A model generated the notes under the pieces. That model was not told the origin of the DNA, searched no databases, and saw only the letters and a program-made list of their open reading frames with translations. A program made the position numbers and the translations under genes. From Planctomycetaceae bacterium (GTDB taxonomy: Bacteria; Planctomycetota; Planctomycetia; Pirellulales; Thermoguttaceae), in contig DOEZ01000181.1 in the NCBI GenBank assembly GCA_003532715.1, positions 1 through 6,031 of the forward strand: DNA of 6,031 nucleotides. The letters are read 5' to 3'. Below are positions 3,801 through 6,031 of this stretch, one piece after another; within the stretch, counting starts at the first letter, position 1; the number at the start of each line of letters is the position of its first letter.

Positions 3801-6031
3801 TTATTGCAGAGCCTCTCGGAGTTGTCGATAGGCGGGCCGCTCCAGCGGTTGAAGTTGTTCGACCTTTAGTCCGTAGTCGTCGGCCGTCGCCATCGCCGCC
3901 GCGGCCTCCGCTTTCAAGCCCCCCTGCATATAGGCCTGGCCTTGATGAAAGTATCGAATTCCGGTTGGCTCCTCGGCCAACGCGAGCGTTAGGTCGTCGA
4001 GCGACTTCTGCCACTCTCCCTTGGCTAAATGGATCGTCGCTCGCGAGTCGAGCAGCGTCGCGGCGGAACCCGCCAGTTCGATCGCGCGATCAATCATCTG
4101 CTTGGCGTCGTCGAGCTTCTGGCCTCGCAAGGCCAAAAAAACGGCCAGATTATTCAGCGCGATGATCTCGTATTGCTTCGCGTCCTCGCGGGCGAGAACC
4201 GTGCGGTAGCACTGTTCGGCATCGTCGTACCGCTTCTGAATCGTTCGGAGTTCGGCAAGCGCCAACAGTAGGGGGATATCCTCGCCCTGCCGCTTGATGG
4301 CGTCGTCCAGGATCTTCTCGACTCGCGAGACTTCGTCCGGTGACGGATCGCCCCGCGACAGCAAAGCGACCGCACTGATCGCGACGGGCTGCGGTGAATC
4401 GGCGCTCGCCGCTCCCTCGGCCAGTCGGAGCGCCTCTTCGCGGTCGCCATGCTCGCCCAAAAACCCGATGAGCAGTCGAGATTGGGAGGGGTCTTTCTCG
4501 ACGAATTCGCGGAAGTATTGTTCGGCCTGCTTCAGATACTGCACGATCGCCGCATCGCGGCCGGGCCCCGTCACGTGTTTGGCGAGATTGGTCAGCGCTC
4601 GCGCCGCGTTTAGCGCGCGATTGGGACGTGGGATGCCGGCCGACGAGGCGTCGTCCACGTAGTCCTTAACCGTGCGAATCGCGAGATCGTGTCGCCCCCG
4701 TCCCGACTGGATCCTGGCGAGGATGATCGTAACCATGAAGGGATCTTTGGCGATCCGTTCATAGCGTTTCAGGTTGTTTTCCGCGTCGCGGAACTCCCCG
4801 GCGCGAATCTGTGCCCGAATATGGAAATCGAGCCACTCGGGTTGGATATCCTCCGTTGCCAGAAGCGGCTGCATCTGCCGGCTGGCCTCGTTCCACTCCT
4901 TCTCGACAAAAAGGAGTCGCGCCAACTCGTATCGGTCGCCGGGCGCTGGATTGGGAATTCGGACGAGTTCCTCGAAAATAGCGCGGGCCGCGGCGCGATC
5001 GGCTCGATTCGGTCGGTGCGCGAGCAGTCGGGCCTTGATCCGCTTGTCCGCGACCGAATCGGACGCGTCCGCCAGATTGGCGTCCACGAGCTTCATCGCC
5101 TCGAGATAGCTCTTGTGATCGCCCTTCTGGGAAAGAGTCAACGCCAAGCGACGACGCGCCCAGGCAATATCGGCTTCCTCGACGAGACGCGTGCCGGCGA
5201 TCATTTCGCGGAGCATGGCCTCGCCCTTGGCTCGCTTCTCCGAGTTGTCCAGCCGCAGGAAGAACGTCGCGACGAGCCGCGGCAGTTTCTTGTCGCCTTC
5301 GCTCTCCGTCAAAGCCTTGTCGTACTGCTGCTCGGCCTCGGCCGTCCGTCCCAGGATTTCGTAGCACTGCGCCAGCGTGATGGCCACCTGGGCCGGAGGC
5401 AGTTTCTGTTGAGCTTCCGCGAGAACGTCGCTCACCCGGGCGACTCGTCCCGTTTGATTCAGAAGTGCGACTAGAAGCATCCAGAGTCGACCGTTGTCCG
5501 GCTGCAATGCGACGGCGCGGCGGATGGCGGCCTCCGCTTCGTCGAGAAGCTCGCGGGCCTCGGCCTCCTCTTTCCGCTGCGCGGCCAACGCGGCCAGTTG
5601 TCGGAGAATGCCCGACAAGCGTTCCGAATCGCGGTAGTCTTCCGAGGCGGCCGCCCTCGCGCGGAGATCGTCGGCCATTGCCTTCAGTTTGGCAAAACCC
5701 TCCTCGTTTTTCCCTTCACTGAAGTCATGAATCGCGAGCAGATACTCCGCCTCGGGCGAAAGCTTGACGTTCAGTTCCTTCATGAGAGCGAGAACCTGCG
5801 TTGCCTCGTCCCGCTGGTTCTGGCGTATCAGCAAATCGGCGAATCGGCCCAGCCCCATGACGTTGCGCGATCCCTGCCGGACCGCCTCGCGGTAGCTTTC
5901 CAGGGCGGAGGCGGGGCTCCCCATTTGTTGCTGAATCATCGCCAGCAACATGGGCACCTCGGCCCATTCGGGTCGCATGAGACGCGCCTTCGCCAAGTGG
6001 TCGATGGCTTGCTCCAGAGACTCGGTCTCGG
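3801..6031 (-). CDS. Long tetratricopeptide-repeat protein (N-terminus outside the window)
   Basis: The frame is open to the right edge (the first codons read ETESLEQAIDHLAKARL), so the true start lies beyond 6031; the TTG at 5996 is inside the gene. The visible part is 742 residues ending at TAA 3801. It is almost wholly helical, with repeated 34-residue TPR-like units. The clearest are at about 23-54 (MIQQQMGSPASALESYREAV), 214-243 (QCYEILGRTAEAEQQYDKAL), 622-655 (LNNLAVFLALRGQ...AKQMIDRAIELA), 658-690 (ATIHLAKGEWQKSLDDLTLAL) and 692-720. Between them the repeats are degenerate. No catalytic motif or membrane span is seen. TPR superhelices bind peptides and build complexes, so a scaffold or adaptor role is likely. 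The kinase gene follows 65 nt downstream on the same strand, which suggests a shared pathway. The N-terminus may carry another domain or a signal peptide. Confidence 0.9.
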   Translation of the reverse strand, partial: ETESLEQAIDHLAKARLMRPEWAEVPMLLAMIQQQMGSPASALESYREAVRQGSRNVMGLGRFADLLIRQNQRDEATQVLALMKELNVKLSPEAEYLLAIHDFSEGKNEEGFAKLKAMADDLRARAAASEDYRDSERLSGILRQLAALAAQRKEEAEARELLDEAEAAIRRAVALQPDNGRLWMLLVALLNQTGRVARVSDVLAEAQQKLPPAQVAITLAQCYEILGRTAEAEQQYDKALTESEGDKKLPRLVATFFLRLDNSEKRAKGEAMLREMIAGTRLVEEADIAWARRRLALTLSQKGDHKSYLEAMKLVDANLADASDSVADKRIKARLLAHRPNRADRAAARAIFEELVRIPNPAPGDRYELARLLFVEKEWNEASRQMQPLLATEDIQPEWLDFHIRAQIRAGEFRDAENNLKRYERIAKDPFMVTIILARIQSGRGRHDLAIRTVKDYVDDASSAGIPRPNRALNAARALTNLAKHVTGPGRDAAIVQYLKQAEQYFREFVEKDPSQSRLLIGFLGEHGDREEALRLAEGAASADSPQPVAISAVALLSRGDPSPDEVSRVEKILDDAIKRQGEDIPLLLALAELRTIQKRYDDAEQCYRTVLAREDAKQYEIIALNNLAVFLALRGQKLDDAKQMIDRAIELAGSAATLLDSRATIHLAKGEWQKSLDDLTLALAEEPTGIRYFHQGQAYMQGGLKAEAAAAMATADDYGLKVEQLQPLERPAYRQLREALQ

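Noticed and set aside
4689..5474. 261-codon + strand ORF antisense to the TPR gene
   Set aside because: It lies fully opposite a strongly supported repeat protein, with low-complexity composition and no ribosome-binding site; a shadow frame.

Overview
The window looks like chromosomal DNA of a GC-rich bacterium, most probably a planctomycete (Pirellulales-like). This rests on gene content: a Hanks-type Ser/Thr kinase with a single membrane span and a TPR-like C-terminus, a very long TPR protein beside it, an orphan NarL/FixJ regulator of a type common in that phylum, and a small secreted protein of unknown function. Ribosome-binding sites are strong for some genes and absent for others. No database search was possible, so the phylum is an inference.

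Layout. Positions 1-31 carry the first ten codons of a leftward gene whose N-terminus looks like a signal peptide. Positions 32-233 form a divergent promoter region with two perfect TATAAT boxes, one per strand, each placing its start codon about 39 nt from the predicted transcription start. Positions 234-899 encode a secreted protein of about 221 residues on the + strand. Positions 900-1067 are a convergent intergenic region with a 12-codon micro-ORF that has a good Shine-Dalgarno sequence, followed by a 10-bp hairpin. Positions 1068-1700 (- strand) encode a complete NarL/FixJ response regulator. Positions 1701-2202 are a 502-nt non-coding stretch holding an extended -10 promoter candidate, repeated C-tract boxes just upstream of it, and several small dyads. 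Positions 2203-3735 (- strand) encode a 510-residue membrane-anchored Ser/Thr kinase. Positions 3801-6031 (- strand) encode the C-terminal 742 residues of a long TPR protein whose start lies beyond the window.

How it fits together. The TPR gene and the kinase gene lie in the same direction 65 nt apart. They may form a signalling unit, although the kinase also has its own candidate promoter, which would give an almost leaderless mRNA. The response regulator has no partner histidine kinase in the window and is set apart by a long, structured upstream region, which suggests it is controlled separately. The secreted protein and the partial gene at the left edge share a divergent control region and may be co-regulated.

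I see no mobile element, CRISPR array, tRNA or rRNA, and no clear sign of a new multi-gene system. The less explained parts are the repeat-rich region upstream of the regulator, the micro-ORF with its hairpin, and the secreted protein whose predicted mature form begins with histidine.
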